Source of the DNA: Straminergon stramineum
Taxonomy: Eukaryota > Streptophyta > Bryopsida > Hypnales > Calliergonaceae
Reading direction: 5' to 3'
Assembly (NCBI GenBank): GCA_963920665.1
Contig: OY987269.1
Coordinates: 8,124,501-8,188,500, forward strand
DNA length: 64,000 nt
The first letter of the stretch is position 1. Each line of letters opens with the position of its first letter. The position numbers and the translations under genes were made by a program. The notes beneath the pieces were generated by a model. The model had not been told where the DNA came from. It did not search any database and saw nothing but the letters and a program-made list of their open reading frames with translations. Below are positions 24,117 through 37,000 of this stretch, in pieces.

Positions 24117-24247
24117 ATTGTTTGGTAGAACTTGCAATCCAAGGTAATGAAGAAAATGAGAGTAGAATTTGAGAGAATGACAAGTGAGTGGGCGCAATTG
24201 CCTTTTCCTTGAACTCCTTAGATTTAAAGTGACAACAATCCCATTTG

Positions 24248-25000
24248 TTAATCCCTAAGTCCCTACTGGAGGCCTTTTTTTCCATCAAAAAAACACTCAA
24301 AATTGTCATTTCTACTTTCAAGAGCAAAAACAAATAAACTAAATATGACATTTTTGTATATCCAACCATAGGATCTTGCAATGGACTAGTATAAGAATGT
24401 GTGGAGAAATTTGACAAACTTTGAGTGCATAGATTGTAAACTGATAGTTGTGTTCAAAGTAAAGAAAACATGATTTTTTGGCATGATGGAAAATTGGTTT
24501 ACAAGACTTTGGATTCTCTTAACACAAAAAAAATTCACTGCATGTTTTGAATCAAAAAATCTTTACTATGAAGAATTGAATCAAAGGTCTAAAAAAAAAT
24601 AAAAAAGAAGAAGATGGTTTTTATTCTTAAAAAAATATTAAATAGACACAAGAACAAGATAAAGGAAAAAACTAAATGATTAATAGCTCTAAGATGGAAT
24701 TAGAACATACTATCTTAATAGTGAAATTTTTCTAATAATCAAAGTTAAACTTGTGGAACTATTTGTTTTGAAAAAGTATGTGAAAATGGAGCTGAAAAAC
24801 AAATCCTATCGATTTTTTTTCAAGAAGATGCTTTGATTGCCCACAAAACAAGATGGTCTCCTAGTTTCACATCACAAATCCAAATGGAATGAATCAAAAG
24901 CTTTTGATGTAAATGGTCCGTATCTCTTAAGTCATGTAGTTTTCTAAAAAATCAACAGTGATCTCTCCAAGATTATATTGGTCTACAAATTTATGCAAAG
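24248..25000 (+). repeat. Partial TTAA-family-related repeat
   Basis: It starts TTAATCCCTAAGTCCC and continues with blocks shared with 17990-18620 in the same orientation. The right edge is not clear, so it is described as a fragment. Confidence 0.4.
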
Positions 25001-25093
25001 TAAAATTTTGGACATGCTTCAAATTTTGCTTACTTATTTGTAAACCTAAAACCTGAACCTATTGTAGGGTGTGACACACCGTGAGGTAATTGT

Positions 25094-25265
25094 GAAAATC
25101 AGATTTGGTTTCATTTGTTTAAAAATAAACAAAAATCAGATTGGGTTTCATTTGTTTATAAACATTTAAAAATCAGAATGATTGGGTTTCATTTGGTTAG
25201 AAACATTTAAAAATCAGATTTGGTTTCATTTGTTTTAAGAAAATAAAAAAATCAGATTTGGTGAT
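25094..25265 (+). repeat. Short tandem array (AAATCAGATTTGGTTTCATT)
   Basis: Four to five units of about 40-48 bp carry AAAATCAGATT(T/G)GGTTTCATTTG, separated by AAC- and TTTA-rich spacers. It lies just upstream of the F-box leader region. Confidence 0.8.
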
Positions 25266-26834
25266 TTTGGTCACTCATCCTCAGGGACCACAGCAGAGCA
25301 GCTACAGTAGCGGCGCAAGTGGGTCGGAGACTAGGCGTTATCCAAAGTGACACATGCTGAGTTCCCAGAGTTGATGATCCTACCAACAAGGTCAGTTCAG
25401 AGGGTGTACATTTCACTTTTCAGGGACTTTGCAGCCACTTGCTATTTATGGCTTAACGTAGCTCCAGAATCGTCCAAGGTCCAAAGACCAAGACTCGAAG
25501 GTCCAATCTTGGTTAAATTTATTAGTTCATGTACCTCATGACATCGTCCTCTGTAAGCTTGTCGAGTCCACGAGCTGCTTCGACTGTGGCTTATAATTTA
25601 CAACTCCCGAGCATTTTATCACAATGCGCACAACTTCACGCAAAATTTTGCCCGAGTTTGGGCAGAAATTAGAGTTGTCGCAGAATTTGTAGGCTACTTG
25701 CAGCATCAATCCCTTGCGGTGGTTGATTTGGAGTCATTTGATTTAGGGGTGGTACAGTAAGTTTGAGAATTGGGGAATTTGGCGTGCTTTGGGTTTCAGG
25801 ATTTCTATCCTCTTTGCAGTGGTAGCCTTCACCTTCGTGTGTCTGGAACGATTTAGGATGGCTGAGTAGGATTTGAGATTTCCGATGCTCAAGCATTGGC
25901 AGCAGCTTCTGATTTTGTTGCTCAAGTGCTTGATGGATTCGCGAAAAAAAGATTCGTTACTACTTTGGTAACGAGTTTTTGAAAAGGATTTGGAACTCAG
26001 TGATTGTTGAAGCCTGTAGAATTTTTTTGGGCTCCGATTCTCAAGCTTTTGGCCGCTTGTGATGTAGGTGCTCAAGTGTTTGATCGATTGATCAATTCGT
26101 AAGTAGGATTCGTTACTACTTTTGGTAAAAATTTGCTGAAACGATTTGGAGCGCAGTGGTTGCTGGAGCCTTGTAGAATTTTTTTTGGGTTCCGATTCTG
26201 AAGCATTGGTAGCTTGCGATTTCGGTGGTGTAGTGTTGATCGATTTCTATCCAAGTTTTCTTGCATTGGGCAGGTTTTCTTGAGCGTTGTTGTGGTTTGG
26301 GAATTGGTTTCGTCTCTCGCCATAGCCAGGGTGAATACTGAGTTCGTAACCTCGTACATTCGCCTCTGCTTTGGTTGAGCGATCGAGCGATCGATTTCCA
26401 CCAGAGTTTTCTACGAGTGCAGCATTATTGTGGAATTGCGTATTGGAGATTGCGTTTCTCAATTTCAATCCCTTTGCAGTGATCGCGTTCACATCAATAT
26501 TTTGTGGCTACTTTATTAACGAGTTTCTAGACGATTTAGAGCGCAGTGGTTGCCAGAAGCCGTCGTGCAGAATCTTTTTGTGTTTTTGATTCTCAAACAC
26601 GGGCAGCGTGTGGTTACGGTGCTGGTTTTGGTGGCTATTGATTCGTCTTTCATTAAATTCCTGAGAGATTCTCTTGAGCAGTGTTGAGATCACTGACTAC
26701 TCACACCGGGATTGGTTTCGTTCACCCCCCTGGCCAACGTCAATGAAGAGTTTTTAACTCCGTTGCCTTCAATTGATCGCTCGATTTCCACGATTGCTTT
26801 CTTCATTTGCAGCATCGTTCTCGACTTCTCCAAA
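25266..26834 (+). promoter_or_regulatory. Promoter and long repetitive leader before the F-box exon
   Basis: Diverged direct repeats recur here. The phrase 'GA(T/C)TT(G/A)GAGCGCAGTGGTTGC' occurs near 26138 and 26528, with an older copy near 25988. 'CTCAAG(C/T)(A/T)TT' and 'GATTCGTTACTACTTT' occur near 25955 and 26108. 'GATCG...CGATTTCCAC' is seen near 26385 and 26775. The units look like internal duplications of a CpG-containing leader. No transcription start can be fixed. Confidence 0.4.
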
Positions 26835-27089
26835 ATGTACGAATGCATTTTTCAGTTGGGAGTCCCGCGCGAGCTTCAATCCTCCAAGCCCCAGCCTTCG
26901 GAGGAGTCCATCTCCATCTCCGCTGTGGATTGGGGGAGCTTGAGCGAGGAGATTATGGAGCACATCTTCGCCCGCATGCCGATCAAGGCGGCGGTGCGCG
27001 CCAGTTGCGTGTGCCGGTATTGGCAGGCCATCGTCGACTCCCGCAGCTTCGTCACCTTCATCTTGCAGTTCCGAATCCCCAAGCGGTAA
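26835..27089 (+). CDS. F-box protein, N-terminal exon or truncated gene
   Basis: From ATG at 26835 the frame reads 84 codons to a stop at 27087-27089. Residues about 33-73 form an F-box: DWGSLSEEIMEHIFARMP, then AVRASCVCRYWQAIVDS. The pattern is LP-like start, 'IF.R.P', 'V...W'. F-box proteins bind SKP1 through this motif and use a C-terminal repeat domain (kelch, LRR or other) to choose targets for SCF ubiquitin ligases. No such domain follows in frame. However AAGCG|GTAATT near 27086 is a good 5' splice site, so the 84-residue end may be an artefact and the gene may continue in unseen exons. Base composition is clearly higher in G+C than the surroundings, as for a real gene. Confidence 0.6.
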   Translation: MYECIFQLGVPRELQSSKPQPSEESISISAVDWGSLSEEIMEHIFARMPIKAAVRASCVCRYWQAIVDSRSFVTFILQFRIPKR

Positions 27090-27270
27090 TTGATCAATCA
27101 AGGGGAACGTATCCATCAAGAGTGGGTTTCAGAGGAGCTTGGGATTGGAGACCTTGAATGTGGATGGATTGATTCCCTTCCATCGTTGGAATACGAGGGA
27201 GGAGCAAAAGGGGTAGCAAACCACAAGTAAGCTCCATCTTCTCTCAATTTTGTTGTCGTTATTGTTGCAG

Positions 27271-27445
27271 CATGCGAGTGCACCCATTCTACGAAACGGT
27301 GAGAATCTGCAACCATGGTTGTTGATGTATGCGAGAGTACACATTCTATGAAACGATAAGCTAGAATCTGCAACGATCGATGCTGGAGTATGCGAGAGTA
27401 CACTTCTATATATGAAACGATGAGAATCTGCAACAATAGAAGTGT
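27271..27445 (+). repeat. Three-copy tandem repeat, about 60 bp
   Basis: Units starting near 27271, 27330 and 27390 share (C/T)ATGCGAG(T/A)G, then 'TTCTA', 'GAAACG' and 'AGAATCTGCAAC'. The array lies just after the F-box exon, perhaps in its intron or 3' UTR. Confidence 0.85.
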
Positions 27446-27854
27446 CGACTCAAACTGAAACCCACGATCGGCGTCCCTCCATCGCTGTTCTTGTAAGTGG
27501 ACTGGAATGCAATGATCTGGCCGACCCGAAGACCTTAACGATTTTAGGGTTTAGGATTGGGGTTCCGAGCTGAAGATTCTGAGGCTGTGTGCGAAATTTG
27601 TAGTGGAGGCTCTTATCCTGTGTAGGGTTTGTGAAGAAAGAATGTGAGATAGTTGGGATTTGGGGGTAAAATGGCAGTAAACCCTAAACGATATGGGTAG
27701 CCAAATTTTGGACGCAACATGGTGTTATTCATTGATTTGTGTATTTGGCATAGAAGGTGCATGAATTGAGGTATTTTGTAGTGGCAAAGTTATGTGTTCG
27801 TGTTGAATTGCGTCAAATGATATATGGTGCTCCCAAATTGGATCATTATTGTAC
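27446..27854. other. Region after the F-box exon, no gene resolved
   Basis: A CpG-containing stretch grades into AT-rich DNA. Further F-box exons may lie here, but no domain could be read. Confidence 0.25.
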
Positions 27855-27873
27855 TTTCTACTTGTTGTACATT

Positions 27874-28051
27874 GAATAGGGATATTAAGGGGACCAAAAA
27901 ATTAAAGGGACTGATTGTAGAAAACTATAGATGTTTGAAACATGTACATCCCCTGGACACTTTAATAACTACTAATGCACAATAAGGGTAGATATTTATA
28001 TAGTGTGGAATGTCGATTAGTTAATATGGATCCCCTTAATACCCCTATTTC
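27874..28051. mobile_element. Probable small MITE with AATAGGGATATTAAGGGG ends
   Basis: GAATAGGGATATTAAGGGGA (27874-27893) is an imperfect inverted match to TCCCCTTAATACCCCTATTT (28031-28050), enclosing about 140 bp. No coding sequence and no certain target duplication were seen. Confidence 0.45.
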
Positions 28052-28065
28052 GTGTAGAAGCTACA

Positions 28066-29330
28066 AATGGTCAAATATTTGATCATATATTAGAACTCTT
28101 AATAAACATCACTCTTTAAAGTAATAAACTTCTTTAAAGTAATATTGATCGTTGGTCTTGACTTAATTCACATACAAATGTCATGAATGCAAATGACCCT
28201 CCCTAATGTAATAAACCTCTCTAATATAATGTGTTAGATTGGTCCTAGCTTGGCTCTTTATTGAAGTTATACTATAATAAGATGTAGATGTTAAAGTGAT
28301 ATTCAAATAAAGATGCTAATTGTTCAATCATCAAGCCTATGACAATTGCCTTGCCACATCTTAGAGCATTATTCATATTTTAAGAGTCAAACACATACAA
28401 TATATATACTTTCCCGCAAACCTCTAAGGATTAAGGTAATTATACCAAAATTCAATTGCATAAACATTTGAGTTTGTTTTCCATTAGTAAATTGTCTACA
28501 CTATTGATAAAACTTGTTGGGAGTGAAAAAGAAATTTCATAAACTCATTATAATCATGTATTATTTAGACAACGTATGAAAAAACTATGCATTATCAAAG
28601 TGTTGATAGTAGGTGTATCCAAAATTGACTTTAGGTTTTCATGTTCAAAGGACTTACATTTTAGACAAGAATCTAGACGTATTGCAAACAAGTCCCAATT
28701 TGGTTGTAGTTACTTTAATTATAGATGAGGCATTCCATTTTTTTAAATACCATACATGTAGGTGATCTTGAACATGCTCTTGTTGAAGAAATATTCAAGC
28801 ATTCAACATTTGGAATTAAATTTTGCTTAGGTTTATAAAGAGCAATTTCAAATTCTTCAACACTCTTCTTAATAAGCTCCTTAATTTTTTACAACGTGAC
28901 ATTCTCATTCATACTATTTCATTTGATTTCATGAATCTCTTTGCTCTTCAAGTTTTTTCTTGAGTTTCATATATTTTGTTATAATTCAACTTGCTTGTGG
29001 TATTTCTACTCACCTATGTATGAAAGTCATTCCTTATTTTTCCACCTTGTATTTTCCTCTTACTTTTTTTTAAAATGTGTGTTTGAAAATGGAGTGTTTC
29101 ATTCTGGCTTCCTAGAATAATTGCACCCCTACAAATTCAAGTCTTAGATTTAATGAATTACTAAGCATGAGATATTGAGGTTCAAAGATAAAAATCAATT
29201 GAGACGGTGATTCATCCTGCTTATTCTTTCACTGCATTGCTATATAATGATATCCGTTGCACTGAAGTAACAAAATAGGAGCATGTGCAAAAAACTGAAA
29301 AAAAATTCACATCATTATTATGCTTGCGAG
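28066..29330. other. AT-rich intergenic DNA
   Basis: Nothing was recognised on either strand before the tRNA gene. Confidence 0.35.
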
Positions 29331-29346
29331 CAAAAGTTCAAATTTG

Positions 29347-29418
29347 CGCCGCTGCCGGGGATCGAACCCGGGTCACCCGCGTGACAGGCGGGAATACTTA
29401 CCACTATACTACAACGAC
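29347..29418 (-). tRNA. tRNA-Asp (GUC)
   Basis: Read on the minus strand, the 72-nt cloverleaf starts GTCGTTGTAGTATAGTGG and carries the anticodon loop CCTGTCAC (GTC). It ends with GGTTCGATCCCCGG (B box, T arm) and CAGCGGC. The acceptor stem pairs throughout with two G-U pairs, and the internal A and B boxes for RNA polymerase III are intact. CCA is not encoded, as is normal in eukaryotes. A T4 run follows about 10 nt downstream (29334-29337 on the plus strand), a fit for polymerase III termination. Confidence 0.97.
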
Positions 29419-30294
29419 TGAATTGATGTCAACGTGGAAGCATCTAGCTATATTTAGGTAAAACTCGACAATTCGTTCCGTTTACCCAGACTTGACAATT
29501 GGACAAATCTCCACCTCAACTCGACATTACCAATGAAAATAAACACTGGTGAAGCAGTAGCAATTTTCAGGTACAGCGTAGAAGGATAGATGTAATTAGT
29601 ATGGAATCTTGAAAGTCTGGTACCCTGGAATTATTGACTCTAGACCGAAGGTGAGGCAGCCTTGCATTGACAAAAGCTAAAGCTTAGTACATCTACAGGG
29701 AATGCGAAGAGCCAAAAGTGAGGTGGTTTGACAAGGCCCTCACTTAAAACACTAGACTGTACTGTACTACGTGCCAGAGCCGCTTGCAGTGGAGCTCCTT
29801 GATAGGTATCCAACATTTTTCAGACTGTCAAATTTCAGGTTAAGTTCAGTGTAACAGCTCTTCACAAATTTCTGTCGTGTCTGTGCCATCATGATTGACC
29901 TGAGCCTTAAATTATATTCGCTAGGAGGAGTTCGTGTCATCATGGAAAATTCAATCGGACACCACGATATAACTTTTTATAGAGATGGAGTATCAATGGA
30001 ACAGTGCCTTCAGATGCTATGGTACAAGTGGCAGATCTAAAAAGAATGCCACGTTCTATTTAAATTAACACAAAAAGGAATCGGCCTGTCATGCTAAAAC
30101 ACACTTCACTCTGCTATAATCCTTCATTATGGTGGATCAAAATATTTCTGAATTCCTGCACCAATTGATAGCTTCATAAAATGTGGTTGAGATCCAAAAA
30201 GCAAGACAGCCTCCCAAGTGTGCTTGGTTCTAAGGATTCACATTAGCGAGAGATTTCAAGGTGGGAAATTGGAGTGCTGGAGTTCGGAGAAACG
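29419..30294. other. Between the tRNA and the C1D stop, probable C1D 3' UTR
   Basis: No open frame with protein-like features was found. The right part should hold the C1D 3' UTR on the minus strand. Confidence 0.35.
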
Positions 30295-32808
30295 CTAACC
30301 GTCAGATGAGGTACCAGATATGGGAACCAGATCTTTAGCAGCCTCTGCAAGAAACGCAGCTGCTGCATCCATCACCGATTGTCGTTTATTCGCTTGAGTT
30401 GAGCTTTCATTAGGATTCCTCACCCATGTCATGCTCCGTTTGTTTCCCCTTCTGGTAACCTCACGGACTTGATGTTTTTGTTCTGCAACATACGAAATAA
30501 CATAGTCACATGCTGATGTACCACTAAGTGATATTGATTTCCACAACATACAGATATGAAACCAGTTGTGAAAGGCCTCCCTATCCCTTCTCCAAATCAG
30601 CAAAATGTGATCAAAGATATTCCACCTCATCTCACCTTCATTGATGGTCTAACATAATGAATTTGACCTAACATAAAGAACTTAGAGGTAAATGGTGAAA
30701 TGGAGACAAGAGGTGACAATCAATATTTATAGTCAGAAGTTTGAACTGCAACAATAATTTCAATTTGATGAATTATAGGGTAGGGAACCCATTGCTGTGA
30801 CTTTCAACTGTTTGACATGCGTTCTATTATTACAATGGAAACAAAATTGTGGGCCTTACCCAAACTTTTGAGAGGATTCCAACACACTAAATCACATGCT
30901 ATTAAGTTATCATGCCACTTACGAATCTTCATGTTTTGTTCATAGGGTGAAAATTCAGTGAGTAAGCTTCGACTCTTCAGCAGTTGAATATTGACTTTTT
31001 CATTAGATTCTCAAAATCTAACTGTCACTAACCATTCAATTCACATCTCCGAACTATTCATGGAAATCTTAAGGAACTGGATATGAAATCTCTACGTTAC
31101 ATCAAGATAAACAACTATTCTTCCAAAACATATAAAATAGGTTAAAGAGAACTTTGAGAGGGTTCAAGAATCCGGTCACCAACACCTAATGTGAAATATA
31201 TTTGCAAGCCAGGAATCCCGGCAAATAACTAACGCTAAAGTAGAGCTCTGAAAGTGATGTGAATACCTTCAGATAAATCCGGAATTGCATGTTCGATGAA
31301 CCTATTTGCTGCTGGCACGTTAATGGAAGATGTTGGTCTAGATGGAGCTGTAAAACACAGAGGGATAGTAAGTAAAATGGAGTGTGTATACCTATATGCA
31401 GCAAACAATCTAATTCCAATGTCCTCGAATAAACCCGAAACCAAGAATATCTCGATAACTTACAAAGCACTCAGTAAAAATACAAACAAGAAAAATACCC
31501 CACTGCAAGAATCAATGTGCAATTTACCTGTACTTCTGTCTATGGCATGGGCAACTTTATCATGATAGACGCTCACCCTTTCCTGCAACCATGTTACAAT
31601 ATTGCAGGTCAGATGGCCACCTCAGAAAATAAAACGCAAAATACCCAAGTGACGAGAACTCTTTTTAATAGAGAAATATAACAGCAAAAGAAGCATACCA
31701 ATTCAGATTTGACGCCGTGCTTCTCTGGAGTCTGACCTGTGGTCCTCAAGTGCACTGCATACCCACACCATAACGATACCCAGCGTCACGAATTACCATG
31801 AAGAAGTTGTCTGTGCCATAGACACAGCTATCATGATAATTATGCAAGACTCCACAAAATTGAAAAGGACAAGAGGCACTTGTCGAAACCTGCTAAATTA
31901 GAAAATCCAAAGGTTGATTCTCATTTACATAACAAATTATTAGGGGTTATCAAACCTTGAATATGTCTTAGGATTCTGATAGTAGGAGTAGGAAAAAACA
32001 GGGATTATGATTAGTGGTTGCAAATAATCTTGATTGTCTCTACCACACTGCCCCTTCAACCCTACCCCTAAGCAAGTTACAACAGAATCCGAGAGTTGGA
32101 TATTTGTCCAATCGATTTTCAACTTCGATTACAAGAACATTCGTGAGATCCACAAGAAAGGGTCGTCAAACCACAAAAAATGATACTGGATTCAAATTGG
32201 ATACTCTTTAGAAGCTAGATTAGGCTTCACCAGGAGCCAATAAGTCTACTCCAAAAAATTGACAACCACTACCGCGTCAACCTTCGCAAGAAGAGAAGAA
32301 TTCTTGACAGAAATGGAATCTTGACAAAACGGTGGCGGTAGAACAGTCACAACTATGCTCCAATGAAAAGAATCAATGTGAAAACTCAAAGAGGACATTC
32401 AACGAGAAGAATCATATCCTTCCGACAAATTCATTCTGCATTCAATTAAAAAACCCTAGCAGCAAATTCCAGTTCAATTTTTCGACTAAGCCACTCGCAA
32501 TTTCAGAAAGCAGGGCCGGTAACAAATTCCAGACCACTACAGCAAAATGCCCGAACCACAGCACGACAAGAGCGACTCTTACACACAACCAGTAGCAAAA
32601 TATGGGAGCACTTACGACAAAAGAGCGCATTGGTCGCTTTGGAGATAGCCAAGAAATACAAAGCACGGTCCGCGGCAGACAGCAACGGAACCGCTTCCTG
32701 CGACTCCGGCGAAACAAGCAACTGAATCTGCTTCTGCAAATCCAACACGGCAACCTCAAGTTGGGAGACGCTCCGCTGCACAACGGCAGGGATCGCAGAG
32801 TCCGCCAT
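30295..32808 (-). CDS. C1D: C1D family nuclear exosome cofactor, complete, five exons
   Basis: Exons on the minus strand are 32808-32616, 31754-31699, 31582-31528, 31347-31267 and 30482-30295. All have GT...AG borders and matching phases, and give a 190-residue protein. C1D/Sas10/Utp3 family landmarks are an N-terminal helical region (MADSAIPAVV ... LYFLAISKATNALFC), the short motif HGVKSELERVSVYHDK and the conserved ANRFIEHAIPDLSE. A basic tail follows (REVTRRGNKRSMTW). C1D and its yeast homologue Rrp47 bind Rrp6 of the nuclear exosome and RNA, and act in processing of 3' ends of 5.8S rRNA and small RNAs. Length fits the family. The upstream telo-box is typical of genes for ribosome production. 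No defects were seen. It sits head-to-head with the PGK-like gene. Confidence 0.93.
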
Positions 32809-32852
32809 AGCCAGTCACTCTGGAGGGGAAAAAGAAAATCCCCAAACCCCAC

Positions 32853-32870
32853 TAAACCCTAAACCCTAAA
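32853..32870. promoter_or_regulatory. Telo-box pair upstream of C1D
   Basis: TAAACCCTAAACCCTAAA lies 45-62 bp upstream of the C1D start codon. In plants this element (AAACCCTA) is frequent close to the start of ribosomal-protein and ribosome-biogenesis genes, which suits C1D. It is too short to be telomeric. Confidence 0.75.
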
Positions 32871-34036
32871 AATACAACGTCGAAATTTGCGCTCCTCACT
32901 GCCAGGCAGTTCGCCACGTGCAAAGCCGAAAAAAATCTCTGGCCATTCCGTGACTCCGCAAGGTAAGAAAAATCGAAGACGCGGAGCACAGATCACGAAT
33001 GTACCTACCTTTTGCCTAATCATCAAAGAAAACTGGCAACCCAACTGAGGGTGGAACCGCGCGCAGAGCAAAAGAACCGACGGAGTGTGTTGCCAAACTG
33101 CGCGCGTAACCAAGACCGCGCGGTGTGGGTTTCCGATGCTGCGGACTTGTGGGGGGCGTAAACAGCGCAATTGCTTGGGGAAGACGATCCTCAAGGTGCA
33201 TAAGAGCTTCGCGGTTGAAGAGTCTTTGTGGTGTGCAATTCTATTTCTTTTTTTTCGATTTGAATTGGTCTTTGTCGATTGATCATTTGGTGAGATAGCT
33301 TCCGATCGTTGGTGTGGAGTGTTGCTGTGGTGAGAGTTCTAACGAACATTTTCTTGCGGTACGTCTTTGCAATTACGTTTCTAGTTAGATTGTGCAGTTT
33401 TCTCGATTGCGTAGAATAGTTTCTTGATTTTGCGTTGAGTGCGAATATTATTTCCTACTTTTTTCGAACTGAGGAGATTGAGCTATTGTGTTGATTTTTG
33501 TACTATGGCGCGTTTCAAGGTGTGCTTTCAAGTGTGTGTGACCTGGAAGTGGACTTTAATCTAATGCATGACTGATCTAGTATGCGTAGATTAGATGTTT
33601 CATATTTTTGCTTTCGTTGCAAACATGTCCTGTGTTTCTTAACTTATGAAATTGATGTTGGGTCTTCTGCTTTTGTGAATTCCATCGAGTACTTACAAGT
33701 TTTGGGTGAACTACTTGCTGAAACCTAGAATCGGAGGTCGAAATCATGCAATTAGTTCTCGCGAGTTAGTTTGATTAGATTTATTTTCACAGTTCGGATT
33801 TGAGCTCAAAAATGGTCTGTGTTATTTTGAACTGAGGAAATTGATGTTGGTTGTGTAACATTGTAACTTTCAAAGTATGCTTTCAAGTTTTGGATGATCT
33901 ATTGCAGAGTCCTAGAGTTGTAGGTCAATCTAATGCACGACTGGTCTAGAAAGATGAATTTCAACCTTTGTGACTAATTTCCATGTTGTGTGCTTACGGT
34001 TAGAAACAAATTGACAGGAGCCAGTTAATTGCGCCG
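32871..34036. promoter_or_regulatory. Shared divergent promoter region of C1D and the PGK-like gene
   Basis: The two start codons face away from each other across 1.2 kb, which must contain both promoters and 5' UTRs. The part near 32880-33200 is rich in CpG. No TATA box could be assigned. Sequence from about 33200 to 34036 is T-rich with GT/AG pairs and may include a 5'-UTR intron of the PGK-like gene. Confidence 0.5.
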
Positions 34037-37000
34037 ATGGCTCCGTATTTGAAGTCAAAGGATGGCAATGGCAACGGCTTGCGAGTGGGATACGTGGTCG
34101 ATGACCACGAGCACGATGATAAGGAGCCACTGGACGCTCGTCTGCCGCTCCTCCAACATGCCGATCTCGAGGACAAAGTTGTTCTGCTTCGTGTCGACCA
34201 CAATGTCGTAAAGAAAGGTCAGAATTTTATGTCGCCATGCTCTTTGCCATTCGAGAGTTCTAGGCTACAATCACTTGAATCGATATTATCACTCTACACT
34301 GATTTGTCCGTTTAATGAGGGGGAATTAGTGTCACCAAAATTTTTTGTTTTTGTGGAAATTGGTACAAAATAGTAATATTTCAATACTAATTCAGAGTAG
34401 TGTGGCTTTGATACATTAGTGTCACACGCACTATTGGACGAATCAGTGTAACTTCAAGGAAAAACAACCAGCCTGATGATTTTCGAACGAGATTCTGGAA
34501 ACTTCGCTTTGTCGTTATGAAGTGTACATCTCCTGGAATTTGTAACGTAACTATAACTAATTGCGACCTGCTACCTGTTTTCAGAACCGATCGAAGCTAA
34601 AACTTATAGCTTCTATTCATGAGAGCCTAAGAGCGTTGGGTCGATGAACTTTTGTTAAGTCTTGCTAAAAGCTCAAAGCTTGACTCCAAATTCTTCTAGC
34701 ATGCATTCTTTGGACACCCTGTAAACAAACTATGAATTTTCAAAGTGCTGAAAAATCAGTATTGTTGATAGTTAAATGGTTGAAGAGTCTGTTTTTCAAA
34801 CTGGAACGCCGGGTATGAAAGCCTTGCTAGTCGTCATTGTGAAACGCTAGCCAGAAAACTTCAATGGGAATTAGAACACAGGATATGACTTGTTAGAAGC
34901 ACCATGTACGTAAGTTTCCAACAAGCTATCACTCGCATGGTTTGATCCGGAAATGAGCAGGAGATCTTTAAGAAATTGAACTGCTTATTGGCTCTCTTTG
35001 GTTATCTTAATATGTCAAGTTAGGGTATATATTTCACTTCAGTTCATTAGGATGCATTTTCAGTAGATGTTCAACAAGAATGCACTCAAAACGTTGAATT
35101 GAGGATTGAACACGAAATCTCAATTCGAACTTTTGAGTGTAGATATTGATTATGTTATTTTTGGTTACCAGTGTCTTTTACACTTGGCGTGCCAGTGTAA
35201 AGAGTAACACTGTATGCTCATTTGATGAGGGTTTGACAGGGAAAATATTGGATCAGTATCGAATCGACGTCACATTGGCAACTATGTACAATATCATTGA
35301 ACGTGGTGGCAGGTGAGGTTCTGGAGCCAACATTTCTGACGAGTTTTACGATATAGCTATATAGGTGATTTTGGTTTACATTTTGGGTACCTTACAATTA
35401 TGGAGATGTTTGTGAAAATGAGACATAATGACGCTTTCCAAAAAACGCGCACATTGGTATTAACTTAGCCATACTGCATTTTCCAGTTTCTGACGAAGGT
35501 TATTTTCTTGACAGGCTGATTATAATGAGTCACGTTGGGCGCCCATATGACAAGAAAACGAAAACTTTGACTGTCAAGCAAGATGATGCGGTGGATGCTG
35601 TTGTGAGTTACTTGCAACGAAAGTTGCGTATCAAGTTCGCAATTCCCAAGTTCCATGTTTTCCAGAAGGAGGGGATTGAAGATGTGGATACCTCTATCAA
35701 CTGGCTAATCCATGACTTGCGGGCTCGCAAAATTGGTGGCATCTACTTGCCCAATACTCGTTGGTTTGCTGTAAGTGCATCCTCATTAAATCGATGAACA
35801 TTAAATCATTTTTATGATTAACTCTTACTTCCTGAACTGAAAATAGAAAGGTTAATTTTGAAGCTCCTAGCCAATAACAGTAACTTCCAAAAGAAGTTTT
35901 TATTGTTAAATAAATGTAAGTCATGATTTCTTCTTTCTATTGGTATATTTTGCTACCTCCCCTGAAGTTTTCACAATTTCTTAGCTACCAATCACAGTAA
36001 CGTGAAGCTTTCACCATTTGCTGTACATTAACACGAACTCAACATGAATTCAACAAGATTATATGAATCGAATACCTGTTAACCTAACATTAAAATCTTT
36101 GTCAATCTAATGGAGGCTGTGTTTGTGAGGTATGAATTCCTTTGAAACTGCACATGCATATTTTTGGTATATGACCACTCAGCCACTTAATGTTTCTCGC
36201 TTTGCTTTAACATGCGGGGGAACAGTAACCAATGAATTATACCTGGACAATGTACAGGGAGAAGAAGACAAGGGTGAGAAAATGGAGCGCCTTGCTGTGC
36301 AACTAGCTGGGCTTGCTGATGTATATGTGAACGATGCCTTCGGCTCGTGGCAACCACATACCTCCACCTACTACGTTACCAAGTATCTGCCTTCCTTCGC
36401 TGGCCTTTGTATGCAGGTAATTTTCATGCAGATGACTCCCGTACAAGCTTGCCTGTAAGCTCTGTAATTCACGAGAGAGCCTTCAATCTATTGATCACAC
36501 TATTGCATTATATTCAAGGGTTTCTTTTCTTGGGTCCTTATAGAAAGTCCACTTTGGAAGCTAATAGTAGTAAGTCTTAGTAACTTTCAAATCGCATATC
36601 GGTACATTTTGTTACCTTCCTTGAAGCGTCTTTACCTGTAGATACCAATGCGGCCACTTTTGGGTCTTTGGGAACATTACCATGCTTCACTTATCGGTAT
36701 TGAATAAAGCTCGATCTCAAGTTTCATTTAGCAGACTGACTTGGTATGTCTGGGAGGAGATCGTTTTGCTCATTCAGTATTTCACTTTGCAGGACGAGCT
36801 ATCTAACGTGAGGGCAGTGTTGGAACCCAAGAGGCCATTCTTAGCAATAGTTGCGGGTGCAAAGTATGACACCAAAATTGGGCCCCTGACTGCAATCTAC
36901 AAGAGAGTTGATCATCTCATCCTCGGTGGGCTTATCTACAACACATTTCTGTGTGCTAAATATGGTGTGAAGATCAAGGGTGTGGAGGTGCGTTGAAATC

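Noticed and set aside
26712..26834. Longer F-box frame beginning upstream of 26835
   Set aside because: The codon at 26712 is TTG, not ATG. The first ATG in frame is at 26835.
32853..32870. Interstitial telomere
   Set aside because: Only two and a half telomere-like units are present; it fits a promoter telo-box beside C1D.
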